Assembly: GCF_900100845.1 (NCBI RefSeq)
Contig: NZ_FNFP01000009.1
Location: 1 to 64,000 of the forward strand
Origin: Natronincola ferrireducens
GTDB lineage: Bacteria; Bacillota; Clostridia; Peptostreptococcales; Natronincolaceae
Direction of reading: 5' to 3'
Length of the DNA stretch: 64,000 bases
Part shown: positions 15,598 to 24,326 of the stretch, in pieces
Numbering within the stretch: the stretch's first letter is position 1
Layout: every line of letters begins with the position of its first letter
Position numbers and translations under genes: made by a program
The notes under the pieces: model-generated
What the model was told of the DNA's origin: nothing
Databases searched by the model: none
Seen by the model: the letters and a program-made list of their open reading frames with translations, nothing else

Positions 15598-16150
15598 AGC
15601 CTAAATCCTCTCCTAAATATTTAATAAAATTCATTTGTCTTATACCTATAAGAGTTAGTGGTATATATTCTGAACAAACATCCAAGAGCTTATCCTTAGT
15701 TGTAATATTTAAATCCTTACACAGTATATAAGCATCTATAAAATCTTTTGCAGGTTCTGGTCTAGCAGCTAATATTTTCATAGCTAATAACTGCTCAGCT
15801 TTAGGTTTCAATATTTTTAAGTTAGAATATATCTTATAGGTTTCCTTATCTTCTTTTAGAATGGATTTTAACGGCTCTCTGATTTCTTCATTTATCCATC
15901 CATCAGAAAGATTAAAAGCAAACTTAGTAAGGTCTAATATGTTGTCTAATAATTTGAAATTTGTTTCAGTAAAAACACAATCTATATCTCTAGTTGCAGG
16001 TCTATTATCATAAACCATAGTCATAACAGAACCCCCATAGATTGTTATCTCAAGTTGTAATTGATTTTCTTTTAATCGTTCATTTAGATAATCAAATATT
16101 TCTAAGAGTTTATTCTTATCCATTAAACCAAGATTATTAAACATATCCAT
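15584..16150 (-). CDS. DUF6036/AbiEii-like nucleotidyltransferase
   Basis: This 188-aa protein carries the minimal nucleotidyltransferase signature. GGS (residues 39-41) is followed about 13 residues later by the metal-binding DID (D55, D57) in PATRDIDCVF. A helical part follows with KAEQLLAMKILAARPEPAKDFIDAYIL, typical of DUF6036 and AbiEii/MNT-type proteins. These transfer nucleotides to tRNA, proteins or small molecules and often form toxin-antitoxin pairs. AGGAGG precedes the ATG. It overlaps the downstream partner gene by 14 bp. Confidence 0.75.
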   Translation of the reverse strand: MDMFNNLGLMDKNKLLEIFDYLNERLKENQLQLEITIYGGSVMTMVYDNRPATRDIDCVFTETNFKLLDNILDLTKFAFNLSDGWINEEIREPLKSILKEDKETYKIYSNLKILKPKAEQLLAMKILAARPEPAKDFIDAYILCKDLNITTKDKLLDVCSEYIPLTLIGIRQMNFIKYLGEDLGYDWE

Positions 16151-16218
16151 ATTATATCCTCCTAATTATAGAATCCTTACTACTTAATTATATCATATTA
16201 ATAATCTATTAAAATTAA

Positions 16219-16541
16219 TTATTCTAAGTCTTGAATATTCATTCTTTCCATCTCTTTATTTCTTTTGATATTTTCTCTAGACACCAAATAAATTATTACA
16301 AAAATAATTGTGGGGATATTTGCAAGTAACAATGTTGAGGCTATAAGTCCAAAAGCTTCTCCTCCACTCATGCCTTCTACTGAAATACCAAATACCATAA
16401 TTAACGAATAAAAAAACACATTGAAGGTAATATCAGACCTAATACTTTACTTTTCTTCTTCGAAAGAAATCTTTGTAAATAAACTACACCTGTAAAAAAT
16501 AATAAAACAATTATAAGTTTTACCAGAACACCTTTTATCAT
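16219..16541 (-). pseudogene. Frameshifted small membrane protein gene
   Basis: An ATG at 16541 with GGAGGG upstream opens a frame (MIKGVLVKLIIVLLFFTGVV, continuing to LPSMCFFIR) that stops after 46 codons at a T7 run near 16415. One added T would join it to the second frame, which continues FFYSLIMVFG, then a second hydrophobic segment, and ends at 16219. The restored product would be a protein of about 110 aa with three membrane segments and a charged tail. The homopolymer makes a real slip mutation, programmed slippage or a sequencing error all possible. I do not recognise the family. Confidence 0.5.
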
Positions 16542-16684
16542 TTTCCCTCCATTTTAATTTTTTTATATTCACTAATAAGTATTTTTGCCGTATCGAAATC
16601 CAATTTTTTATTTATTACAAGTCTTTTGATTAAGGCTATATAAGGCTCACTTGATATATCTTCATTGATTTGAATCTTATGTTG
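16538..16684 (-). pseudogene. 5'-truncated gene fragment
   Basis: A 48-codon frame with no start codon (preceded by TAG) reads QHKIQINEDISSEPYIALIK and onward to KKIKMEGK. Its stop overlaps the ATG of the downstream membrane gene (ATGA), the normal spacing of an operon. It therefore looks like the surviving end of a longer gene. The family is not recognised. Confidence 0.4.
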
Positions 16685-16813
16685 CTATTTTATTTAACCT
16701 TTTATCTGACATAAAACTTTATAGCATACACTTAAATTATCAATCAATATATTATATCAATCATGAATTGTCATTTGCTTTTAATCTGTATCTCACATAA
16801 TTCAACAATAATC

Positions 16814-16843
16814 AAAAACCGCAGTCATTTATGGTATGGTTCA
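16814..16843. repeat. Direct repeat copy 2, the authentic rlmH 3' end
   Basis: On the minus strand it encodes the last RlmH residues EPYHK and TGA, followed by CTGCGGTTTTT. It is the partner of the repeat at 15120-15149, 1694 bp away. Confidence 0.7.
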
Positions 16844-17304
16844 TTCCTAATAATTCTAAATCCTCTATAAATCTGTTCTAACAAAATTAGCCTCATTAAT
16901 TGATGGGGAAAGGTCATGGGAGAAAAGGATAATTTATAGTCACATTTTTTTAATATTTCTTTAGAAATTCCTAAAGAGCCTCCAATAATAAATGTAATAT
17001 TGCTGTTGCCTTTAAGACCTAGGTCTTTTAGTTTATCAGCTAATCCTTCGGAAGACAGCATCTTTCCCCCTATTTCCAGTGCTATCACATACATTCCTTC
17101 TTTCAGATATCTCCCTATATTTTCTCCTTCCTTTGCCTTGATCATTTCCATCTCAGCATCACTTAAATTTTCTGGAGCTTTTTCATCTGGAACCTCTATG
17201 ACATTTAATTTGCAATATCTTGACAATCTCTTACTATATTCATCAATTCCCTGCTTTAAATATTTTTCTTTTAATTTTCCTACAGTAATAATGTTTATAT
17301 TCAT
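16825..17304 (-). CDS. rlmH: 23S rRNA pseudouridine1915 N3-methyltransferase RlmH
   Basis: RlmH is a SPOUT methyltransferase acting on pseudouridine 1915 in helix 69 of 23S rRNA of assembled ribosomes. The 159-aa length is typical. The SAM-binding knot is visible as [10 protein letters not shown] and [25 protein letters not shown], and the protein ends in EPYHK. The gene end doubles as the island attachment repeat. Upstream is the CxxH/CxxC gene, as in Bacillus, where rlmH (yydA) is also origin-proximal. An AGGAG lies about 12 nt before the ATG. Confidence 0.96.
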   Translation of the reverse strand: MNINIITVGKLKEKYLKQGIDEYSKRLSRYCKLNVIEVPDEKAPENLSDAEMEMIKAKEGENIGRYLKEGMYVIALEIGGKMLSSEGLADKLKDLGLKGNSNITFIIGGSLGISKEILKKCDYKLSFSPMTFPHQLMRLILLEQIYRGFRIIRNEPYHK

Positions 17305-17337
17305 TTGCTATATACCACTCCTTTTTTTAAAAAAACA

Positions 17338-17372
17338 AAAAGAGTCCTTATTAAAATTTTTCAAGACTCTTA
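17338..17372 (-). terminator. Intrinsic terminator between CxxH protein gene and rlmH
   Basis: On the minus strand TAAGAGTC (17372-17365 region) pairs with GACTCTTTTT (17346-17338) around an AT-rich loop, and Ts follow. It ends transcription of the small upstream gene. Confidence 0.6.
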
Positions 17373-17400
17373 AATAAAACTACAGTCCCTATTTCCTACC

Positions 17401-17568
17401 CTATACAATCAAGTATTTAGGTAGATGATCACAAAAATCGCAGGTTTTAGGTGTCATCCAATCAGTAAAAGACACAGCTTCTAACTCATATAGATCCGGT
17501 GGCTGTTCATATACATCTACAAACTCGTCTATGGCAACATCTAAATGTTCATTACATACAACATACAT
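17401..17568 (-). CDS. CxxH/CxxC protein, BA_5709 family
   Basis: This small gene encodes 55 aa beginning MYVVCNEHLDVAIDEFVDVY. It contains a CNEH (C5/H8) and a CDFC (C43/C46) motif, which together suit one bound zinc. This matches the BA_5709-type CxxH/CxxC proteins, which in Bacillus also lie next to rlmH. Function is unknown. GGAG lies 8 nt before the ATG. It stands alone between the htrA terminator and its own terminator. Confidence 0.85.
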   Translation of the reverse strand: MYVVCNEHLDVAIDEFVDVYEQPPDLYELEAVSFTDWMTPKTCDFCDHLPKYLIV

Positions 17569-17721
17569 ATTTTTCACTCCATTTTTATAAAATTTCCTAT
17601 TTATATTATCTGTTAATTTCTATCCTTCATACATTTGTGTAGCTTGCTCCTACAAAACCTTTTTAATTATTATAATTTTTCATTATATACCAAAAAATGT
17701 TATTTTTCAATACCCTATGGT

Positions 17722-17737
17722 TTTCCACGTGAAACAG
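17722..17737. promoter_or_regulatory. parS-like site
   Basis: TTTTCCACGTGAAACA matches 14 of 16 positions of the Bacillus-type parS TGTTTCACGTGAAACA. It is intergenic, next to the htrA terminator. ParB and ParA homologues are encoded in this window. Confidence 0.55.
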
Positions 17738-17760
17738 CCCAAGCAATCTATGCTTGGGCC
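17738..17760 (-). terminator. Hairpin after htrA
   Basis: Arms GCCCAAGC (17738-17745) and GCTTGGGC (17753-17760) are perfect over 8 bp with a 7-nt loop, just after the htrA stop. The T-tail is weak (TGTTTC) and runs into the parS-like site. Confidence 0.6.
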
Positions 17761-17764
17761 TATA

Positions 17765-18982
17765 TTATAGCTCTACTTCTACTGTGATCTCTCTCTCATT
17801 TCGTATAATATGAATTGGAGTTGTATCTCCTGGTCTATAGCGATAAAGCTCCCTTATCAGATGTCCCATAGTTTCTACCTTGCTATCTCCTATCCCAACG
17901 ATGACATCTCCCGGTCTTATATCATAGTTTTCTGCCACTGAATCAGCTTGTACCTCTCCAACATATACTCCTGCTTCGGCTTTTAGTTTCATCCCTGTAT
18001 AGCCTTCAAAGACATCAACATTAACTCCTGTAATACCTAAAACTACCCTTGTAAATTCTCCTTTCTCAATGAATTGATCTACAATGGGCTTTGCAGTATT
18101 GATAGGAATTGAAAAACCTAAGCCTTCTCCTGATTGAATTTTAGCAGTATTAATGCCTATTACCTGCCCTTGTGTGTTTAAAAGAGGGCCTCCACTATTT
18201 CCTGGGTTAATCGATGCATCTGTTTGTATTAAATCCTCTATCGTCTGACCTTGTCCTACAGGGATACTTCGATTTAATCCACTTATCACCCCTTGGGTTA
18301 AGGTTCTTTCAAAGTTTAGCCCAAGAGGATTGCCAATAGCTATAGCTATTTCCCCCACCCTTAAATCATCACTGTCTCCCAACTCTGCAGGGACTAAGTT
18401 GCTTCCTTCAACTTTGATAATTGCTAAGTCTAGTGTTTTTTCGTTCCATAGCACTTCTGCTGGTAATCTTTCTCCATCATGAAAAAGCACCATAACCTCC
18501 TCTACATTTCCATCCCCTACCACATGGGAGTTGGTTAGTATGTAGCCTCTTTCATCTACAATAACACCTGTTCCTAGCCCAGAGGCTCTACGGGTCCCAA
18601 AGAAAACATCTCTTTCTAGGGTTATAGTTGTAATGCCAACCACAGAAGGCATAGCTTTCTCTGCTACTGCTGCATATACAGTTAAGTCATGTTGAGGTTC
18701 AATAACTATGTTAGGAGCTGGTAAGTTAAGCATTCCCCTTTGTTGTAGGATTTCTGGTAAATATATATATGTTGCTGTTAAAGTAAGAGCACTACTAAGA
18801 ATAGCGGCTAATAGTGCCACCAGAAAATACTTAGGTTTAGAGGATTTGGGGGCCTTAGGCTCCCTTGGGGGCTTAGGGGGATATTGTCTTAGCTCCTCTT
18901 GTGAAAACCTTGTTGTATTTTCTATTACTTCTTGTTGTTGCCTTTGATCCCCTTCATTAGGATCATCATAATAGAAATTCAT
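17765..18982 (-). CDS. htrA: HtrA-like membrane-anchored serine protease
   Basis: This 405-aa quality-control protease has a cytoplasmic Pro/Lys-rich N-terminus and one membrane anchor (about 52-75). A trypsin-like S1C domain follows with H153 (TNSHVV), D185 (LDLAIIK) and S263 (NPGNSGGP). One PDZ domain (about 320-400) lies outside the membrane. In Bacillus the equivalent gene (yyxA/htrC) follows the walRK-HI-J cluster, and here too it follows walJ, with a 12-bp gap. It probably degrades misfolded exported proteins. The same-strand murA-walJ-htrA order suggests co-transcription. Confidence 0.93.
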   Translation of the reverse strand: MNFYYDDPNEGDQRQQQEVIENTTRFSQEELRQYPPKPPREPKAPKSSKPKYFLVALLAAILSSALTLTATYIYLPEILQQRGMLNLPAPNIVIEPQHDLTVYAAVAEKAMPSVVGITTITLERDVFFGTRRASGLGTGVIVDERGYILTNSHVVGDGNVEEVMVLFHDGERLPAEVLWNEKTLDLAIIKVEGSNLVPAELGDSDDLRVGEIAIAIGNPLGLNFERTLTQGVISGLNRSIPVGQGQTIEDLIQTDASINPGNSGGPLLNTQGQVIGINTAKIQSGEGLGFSIPINTAKPIVDQFIEKGEFTRVVLGITGVNVDVFEGYTGMKLKAEAGVYVGEVQADSVAENYDIRPGDVIVGIGDSKVETMGHLIRELYRYRPGDTTPIHIIRNEREITVEVEL

Positions 18983-18994
18983 TTCAAAACCTCC

Positions 18995-19795
18995 TTATCC
19001 TTCAAAAGCATAAATAGGACTTGTTTTATTTCTAAGGGCTAGTTCAATAGAAACATCCCTTTCAATGCTAATTTTATGATTTTCTAGTATGTTTTTTACT
19101 GTCATGGTTGCTAATTCAGGAAAATTATTTTCTTTGCTTAAATGAGCTAGCAATATGTTTTTTACATTCTTTTTAACTAGTTCTACTACAGCATTTCCTG
19201 CTGCTTCATTAGATAAGTGTCCGATGTCTGATAAAATCCTTCTTTTTAGATGATATGGGTAGCTACCCGCCTTTAACATAGCTTCATCGTGGTTAGACTC
19301 CAGAACAACCAAATGAGAATCCCCTAATTTATCTAGTGTACTCTTATCAATATACCCTAAATCAGTGGCAATACTGATTTTTACACTTCCACTTTGAAAG
19401 GTATATCCTACAGGTTCTGCGGCATCGTGGGAAATATTATAGGGAAAAACCTCTAGTTCTCCAATAGTAAAGGTTTTTTCAGTATCAAATACTTTTATGT
19501 TGTTTGCCTTAATGGCTCCAATTTTTCCCTCCATGGCTACCCATGTAGGGGCATTAGCATAAATAGGTATATTAAATCTTCTAGATAATACACCTACACC
19601 ACAAATATGATCATGGTGTTCATGACTTACCAGTATTCCTGTCAATCTATTGGGTTGAAAGCCTATTTCTTGCAGTTTATTTTGTATTTGTTTGCCACTT
19701 AGTCCTACATCAATCAATAGGTGCTCCTCTCCATTAGAAAGAAAGTGACAGTTTCCACTGCTACCACTTACTAATGAACAAAATTGTGTTATCAT
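18995..19795 (-). CDS. walJ: MBL-fold metallohydrolase WalJ/YycJ
   Basis: From the ATG at 19795, which has GGAGG 7 nt upstream, the protein has 266 aa. It shows the metallo-beta-lactamase motif SHEHHDH, with further ligand histidines in ISHDAAEP and the Asp of ATDLGYID. YycJ/WalJ proteins are predicted exonuclease-like phosphodiesterases linked to the Wal system and to mismatch repair in Bacillus. An upstream in-frame start would add eight residues but lacks a ribosome site. It lies between murA and htrA. Confidence 0.92.
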   Translation of the reverse strand: MITQFCSLVSGSSGNCHFLSNGEEHLLIDVGLSGKQIQNKLQEIGFQPNRLTGILVSHEHHDHICGVGVLSRRFNIPIYANAPTWVAMEGKIGAIKANNIKVFDTEKTFTIGELEVFPYNISHDAAEPVGYTFQSGSVKISIATDLGYIDKSTLDKLGDSHLVVLESNHDEAMLKAGSYPYHLKRRILSDIGHLSNEAAGNAVVELVKKNVKNILLAHLSKENNFPELATMTVKNILENHKISIERDVSIELALRNKTSPIYAFEG

Positions 19796-19812
19796 GTCGT
19801 TTCCTCCAATAG

Positions 19813-19837
19813 AATCCACACCTAAAGGGTGTGGATT
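19813..19837 (-). promoter_or_regulatory. 10-bp hairpin in the murA-walJ intergenic gap
   Basis: AATCCACACC (19813-19822) and GGTGTGGATT (19828-19837) are perfect with a 5-nt loop. It overlaps the murA stop and ends about 4 nt before the walJ Shine-Dalgarno. There is no T-run, so it is more likely an mRNA processing or stability element than a terminator. Confidence 0.5.
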
Positions 19838-21089
19838 AAAATGCCTTTCTTATATGAGCTCCTAAAGCCGTTAGCTTTTCGTATAGATGATCATATCCTC
19901 TATGGATATAATGTACATTTTCAATTTCTGTTTCTCCCTCTGCTATCAAACCTGCAACCACCAGCGCAGCTCCAGCCCTTAAGTCTGATGCAGATACCTT
20001 TGCTCCCATTAAGCTTTTTACACCTTGAATCACCGCCACTCTACCTTCAACCTTTATGTTAGCTCCCATCCTTTTTAGTTCATCAACATGCTTAAACCTT
20101 CCTTCGAAAATGGTTTCAGTTATAACACCCGTTCCCTTAGCAATGGATAACAAGCTACTCATAGGTTGCTGAAGATCTGTAGGAAATCCAGGATAAACCA
20201 ACGTCTTAATATTTATATTCTTCAGAGGTTTTGTAACCTTTACCCTTAAAGAGTCTCCTTCTTCTTTAACGCTAACACCCATTTCCTTTAACTTTGCTGT
20301 AATAGCTTCTAGGTGTTTAGGGATAACATTTTTTACCACTACATCTCCGCCAGTTGCTGCCGCAGCAATCATATAGGTTCCTGCTTCTATCTGATCCGGT
20401 ATAACACTATGATGGCATCCTTTCAGTTCTTTTACACCTTCTATTTTTATGGTGTCGGTTCCAGCACCCCTTACTTTAGCCCCCATACAATTTAAAAAAT
20501 TTGCCACATCTACGATATGGGGTTCTTTAGCAGCATTTTCTATAGTGGTTATTCCCTCTGCCATAGTAGCTGCCAGCATAATATTAATGGTTGCTCCTAC
20601 ACTAACTACATCCAAAAAAATTTCCGCTCCTATTAATTTTTCAGCTTCTACAGAAATAATACCATGTTCAATATCTACCTTTGCTCCTAAAGCTTCAAAT
20701 CCTTTAATATGTTGATCAATTGGTCTTGTTCCTATACAACATCCCCCTGGGTAAACAACCCTTGCTTTTTTAAAACGACCTAAAGCAGCTCCTAAAAAGT
20801 AGTAGGATGCCCTCAAATCCTTGGCAGCCTCATAGTCTATAAAGCACTCCTTTATCCCTCTTGTATCCACCGATAAAGTTTTTGTGTCCTGTATGGACAC
20901 TTCTGCTCCTAAGTCTTTAAGTATTGTTGACAATATGACAACATCACTGATATTTGGTAAATTATCAATAACACATACATCCCCAGCTAATACTGCTGCA
21001 GGAATAATAGCTACCGCTGCATTCTTAAAACCACTAATCTCAACTTCCCCCTGTAGTTTTCTCCCACCCTCAATAATTAATTTCTCCAT
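19836..21089 (-). CDS. murA: UDP-N-acetylglucosamine 1-carboxyvinyltransferase
   Basis: MurA transfers enolpyruvate from PEP to UDP-GlcNAc, the first committed step of peptidoglycan synthesis. The 417-aa EPSP-synthase-fold protein has K22/N23 in GFKNAAVA and the PEP-binding, fosfomycin-sensitive cysteine C117 in [13 protein letters not shown]. Firmicutes often carry two copies; whether this is the murA or murZ paralogue cannot be decided. It is upstream of walJ and htrA on the same strand, with a 20-bp strong terminator upstream separating it from the wal operon. Confidence 0.95.
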   Translation of the reverse strand: MEKLIIEGGRKLQGEVEISGFKNAAVAIIPAAVLAGDVCVIDNLPNISDVVILSTILKDLGAEVSIQDTKTLSVDTRGIKECFIDYEAAKDLRASYYFLGAALGRFKKARVVYPGGCCIGTRPIDQHIKGFEALGAKVDIEHGIISVEAEKLIGAEIFLDVVSVGATINIMLAATMAEGITTIENAAKEPHIVDVANFLNCMGAKVRGAGTDTIKIEGVKELKGCHHSVIPDQIEAGTYMIAAAATGGDVVVKNVIPKHLEAITAKLKEMGVSVKEEGDSLRVKVTKPLKNINIKTLVYPGFPTDLQQPMSSLLSIAKGTGVITETIFEGRFKHVDELKRMGANIKVEGRVAVIQGVKSLMGAKVSASDLRAGAALVVAGLIAEGETEIENVHYIHRGYDHLYEKLTALGAHIRKAF

Positions 21090-21295
21090 ATATTTTCTGA
21101 CAAATGTCAGGGTTCACCACCTTCAAATAATTTTCATGTTCTTTTTATCTATTAAAAAATTTCTTCATTATATTTTTCCTAATTTTTAAACTTAATTAAA
21201 TCTATAACTGTTATTCATTATAGCATTTCTAAGGGCATTTGATAAGAATAAACACCGTGGAAATTATAGTTAAATTTTATTTTTTAAAAACTTTC

Positions 21296-21343
21296 ACATA
21301 AAAAAATAGAAGAAGCACTGTTACTTCTTCTATTTTTTTATGT
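21296..21343. terminator. 20-bp bidirectional terminator between walI and murA
   Basis: Arms 21296-21315 and 21324-21343 are perfect over 20 bp with an 8-nt loop. The outer part of the stem is A7/T7, giving a T-run in both directions. It closes the walRK operon. Confidence 0.85.
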
Positions 21344-21371
21344 AAAAACCCTTCATTTTTTATGAAATTTT

Positions 21372-22253
21372 TTAGTTTTTTAATGCTTCTACATAATAGG
21401 TTTTTCCATTATCTAATACAATTTTCCAAGCAGGAAAGGCTGTCCCTGATTCAACCGTATCCCAATTAGTAAAGTTAATGTCCATAGGGTTGAAATAATA
21501 GCCCAATTCTATCTGGGTAATGATAACTTCCCCTTCCCCCTTATTGTCCTGCAACATATCACTCATTCTTCTTAATAGTGCCTCCGTTGCCGGTATAATC
21601 TTTATCTTTTGATCGTAGGTTTTGTTATATTCCAGCAACATAGCTTCAACCCCTACAATATCCCTATGACCCACATAAACATGGACATAACTTTCCCCTA
21701 GAAATCTATTTTTATAGGTTTGATTATATACTAACTTATATACAGGTGTTTCTCCAAAGTCCTTTATAATACCAAAATAGATTTGTTGAAGCTTTAAACT
21801 ATCATCCATTAAACCTTTTTCCTTTAAAAATTCATTGCTTAATCTTATAGCTTCTTCTTCTTCTATGGCATAATTTATAGCTTCAACATCATGATTTCTA
21901 TAAATAAATTTTTTGTTGCTTATATTTTCAACTTCTTTTTTCCCTTGCACAAACCTATTCTCACCAATAGTTTCATAGGTGTCCCCCAAAAACGTTTTAG
22001 CCAATGTTTCTCCCTCAAAAGCTTTATATTTTACCATCAAAATTGGAAGAGAAATAAGCTCTCTAGGAATATCAATATCAAGCTTTAAATCGTTATCCCT
22101 TAAATACCCCTCTACATTTTCTATATAAGCATCACTAATAAGCTGAAGCTCTTCCCTATTAAACATATGGTTTTCAATATTAATAATAAGAAATATATTG
22201 GTGATGATAAAACCAATAATTAGTACATTTTTGGCCTTTGACCAATCCATCAA
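21372..22253 (-). CDS. walI: WalI (YycI) regulator of the WalRK system
   Basis: This 293-aa protein has one N-terminal membrane segment (MMDWSKAKNVLIIGFIITNI, continuing FLIIN) and a YycI-type extracellular domain. In Bacillus, YycI and YycH form a membrane complex with WalK and tune its activity. It is the last gene of the wal operon, 14 bp after walH. Sequence divergence from Bacillus is considerable, but position and topology agree. Confidence 0.88.
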   Translation of the reverse strand: MMDWSKAKNVLIIGFIITNIFLIINIENHMFNREELQLISDAYIENVEGYLRDNDLKLDIDIPRELISLPILMVKYKAFEGETLAKTFLGDTYETIGENRFVQGKKEVENISNKKFIYRNHDVEAINYAIEEEEAIRLSNEFLKEKGLMDDSLKLQQIYFGIIKDFGETPVYKLVYNQTYKNRFLGESYVHVYVGHRDIVGVEAMLLEYNKTYDQKIKIIPATEALLRRMSDMLQDNKGEGEVIITQIELGYYFNPMDINFTNWDTVESGTAFPAWKIVLDNGKTYYVEALKN

Positions 22254-22267
22254 ATCTCACCCGCCCA

Positions 22268-23677
22268 TTAGTTTACAAGGCTACTATTCAACAATTTACC
22301 ATCATAACCATTAAAATAATAAATTCTTTTATTGATTTTAATCTTCCAAGCCGGAAGAATTAAGTGTTTTTCTGTATCCTTTAATGTGTCATAATAGACG
22401 ATCTCTGCCCTGGTAATGTTTCTCTCTATATAACTTAAAACTTCCTCTTCTTTTATTTCCTTCTCCTTTGTATCTAAAAGATAATCAGACTTCAACAAAG
22501 AAATATTATCTTCAATAATTTTTTGAGGCAATAGCATACTATTGTTAATAAAGGCATTAGGAAATTCCATTTTTGCCCTAATGAGAGTGCGATAACTCTT
22601 TACCTTATTGCCATAAACCTCTATTTCTATAGGATGTGTCATATTGCTGGTATTAAGAACAATTGGTAGCCCCTCTATTCTATATCCAAAACCAAAATAA
22701 TAGCCTTTATTCTGTGCTCTAATTTCTTTTAGATATGTACCTTCTGGAAATCCTCCATGTTTTAATACAAAGTCAATAGCAGCATCTAAAGCAGCAACTA
22801 CGTTGGTACTAGCTATAGAACCTATGTCTTCACTATACTCTAAACGACCCCTGTTATTAATCCGAACACCCTTTTCCCCGTAACCATACATAAATACAAT
22901 AGCTCCACTGGTTTCTCGAATAGTCTTAACAAAATCTAGGTTTTCATCAAAAAAGGTTTTAGCTGTTTCCATTACTGCCTGCTCATTATTTACATCAATT
23001 TCGCTTTTTACAAAAACCTGAGGTGTTAATTCTTGATAGCTTAAAGGCATTACCGTATAGTTCTCTACATCAATAAAAAGAGGATAGTATTTTATATAAT
23101 GGCTACCCTGGATCTGGTCTACAAAGGTTAACAATTGCTTATCTTCTTGATAACCTTCTAATCTTACTTCATAGATATTTTCCTCTTCACCAACTATATA
23201 AATAACTCCTCTATTTAAGGTGGGTATTAGTATTTTGTTTATCTCCTTAATATTACTAACAATTTTATTATCCATAGTATCAAAAACAGAAGCTATCAAT
23301 GCAGAAGGGATATTTTCACCAAACTCTAACTCAATTGATTTTAATCTGCTGATTTCCTTATATTTTTCATGGGTAGTAGGTTGAACCTCCGATTCTCTCG
23401 AAAAATAATGGTCTAAAATTCCCTTTGTTTTTCTCCAAACCTTATCAATATCAGAATATACAACAGTATAATAGCTATTTCCAAAGCTAATGACAGCCCT
23501 TTGTGGTGCCACTATTTGGTTTCGTATTTCTATAATTTCTGTAAGTTGCTTTTGTTTAAAAGAGTCCTTGGATTGCAATAGGTTAATGGGTGAATAAAAC
23601 CATATTTTCTGAGTAAATATGATACTCATTATTACCAGCATAGCCAATATGAGGGTTTTTGTTTTTTCCCTGTTCAT
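22268..23677 (-). CDS. walH: WalH (YycH) regulator of the WalRK system
   Basis: From the ATG at 23677 the protein has 469 aa. It has a short cytoplasmic tail, one membrane segment (MNREKTKTLILAMLVIMSII) and a large extracellular YycH-like domain. It is thought to bind WalK together with WalI. GGAG lies 8 nt before this ATG; a GTG three codons upstream is an alternative. An extra lipoprotein gene, not part of the Bacillus operon, separates it from walK. Confidence 0.88.
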   Translation of the reverse strand: MNREKTKTLILAMLVIMSIIFTQKIWFYSPINLLQSKDSFKQKQLTEIIEIRNQIVAPQRAVISFGNSYYTVVYSDIDKVWRKTKGILDHYFSRESEVQPTTHEKYKEISRLKSIELEFGENIPSALIASVFDTMDNKIVSNIKEINKILIPTLNRGVIYIVGEEENIYEVRLEGYQEDKQLLTFVDQIQGSHYIKYYPLFIDVENYTVMPLSYQELTPQVFVKSEIDVNNEQAVMETAKTFFDENLDFVKTIRETSGAIVFMYGYGEKGVRINNRGRLEYSEDIGSIASTNVVAALDAAIDFVLKHGGFPEGTYLKEIRAQNKGYYFGFGYRIEGLPIVLNTSNMTHPIEIEVYGNKVKSYRTLIRAKMEFPNAFINNSMLLPQKIIEDNISLLKSDYLLDTKEKEIKEEEVLSYIERNITRAEIVYYDTLKDTEKHLILPAWKIKINKRIYYFNGYDGKLLNSSLVN

Positions 23678-23694
23678 TACAACCACTCCGAAAA

Positions 23695-24216
23695 CTATTG
23701 CTTATTTTCTGTATTAACAATATTTCTCAATGCATTTGTAGAGGATGTGCTACTAACACTTCTTTCTACTTGTTCTTTTACTTCCTTAATATCCTTTACT
23801 TCTATAACTCTACTAATAACATCCTTAACACCATTTTTATAAATAGCTATGAAATCAACTTTGTTAAAGCCTTTCCTTAGCTCTACTTCAGCCCAGCCCC
23901 TTTGTAGTGCACCTACCTCTACTAGGATAGGGTCATAAGCAGGAACATAATTGGGTCTATTGGTATCAACGCTAGTATTATAATAAACATCTATGGTTAC
24001 GGTAGTGCCTTCTGGAGCTGTAAAAGCCAACACCATATTGTTATCACTTACCACCATATTTCTACTGGGCGTAATCACTTTTATAGATTGTTCCTCCACC
24101 TTAGCCTCCTGTGCTGATTCTTGGGTAGTAGTAGTAGTGTTATTAGCATATGCCACAGTACTGCAGCTGCCTAATATAAAAAGTACAACTGTACTAACTA
24201 TCAATTTTCTTATCAT
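23695..24216 (-). CDS. Predicted lipoprotein inserted in the wal operon
   Basis: From the ATG at 24216 (GGGAGG 7 nt upstream) the product has 173 aa. It has a lipoprotein-like signal MIRKLIVSTVVLFILGSC with Cys18; AYA-NN is an alternative type I cleavage site. A Thr/Glu-rich linker follows, then a beta-rich domain (VITPSRNMVVSDNNMVLAF, EGTTVTIDVYYN) that looks like an immunoglobulin-type fold. It ends in a Ser/Thr/Asn-rich tail. I do not recognise a named family. It lies between walK and walH with an 8-bp gap to walH, so it is probably a cell-wall-side accessory of WalK. Function is unknown. Confidence 0.8.
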   Translation of the reverse strand: MIRKLIVSTVVLFILGSCSTVAYANNTTTTTQESAQEAKVEEQSIKVITPSRNMVVSDNNMVLAFTAPEGTTVTIDVYYNTSVDTNRPNYVPAYDPILVEVGALQRGWAEVELRKGFNKVDFIAIYKNGVKDVISRVIEVKDIKEVKEQVERSVSSTSSTNALRNIVNTENKQ

Positions 24217-24326
24217 ATTAATACCTCCCATCAAGCAGATAAATGTATTCATTATGATTATATAAAACTTATGTTACAGTCATATTACAGCAAAATTAAA
24301 AATAAATTACACATTTTTCCTGTTGA

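Larger units (their letters stand above)
15120..16843 (-). mobile_element. SCC-like island remnant inserted at the 3' end of rlmH
   Basis: About 1.7 kb lies between two imperfect 30-bp direct repeats; the right one is the actual end of rlmH. Staphylococcal SCC elements insert at the same place (GAAGC-TATCATAA-TGA at the orfX/rlmH stop), and the sequence here is closely analogous (GAACCATACCATAAATGA). The interior carries a nucleotidyltransferase/partner pair, a frameshifted membrane gene and a truncated gene. There is no serine recombinase (ccr-like) gene, so it would be a deleted or non-autonomous element. A partial local duplication is the alternative. Confidence 0.55.
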
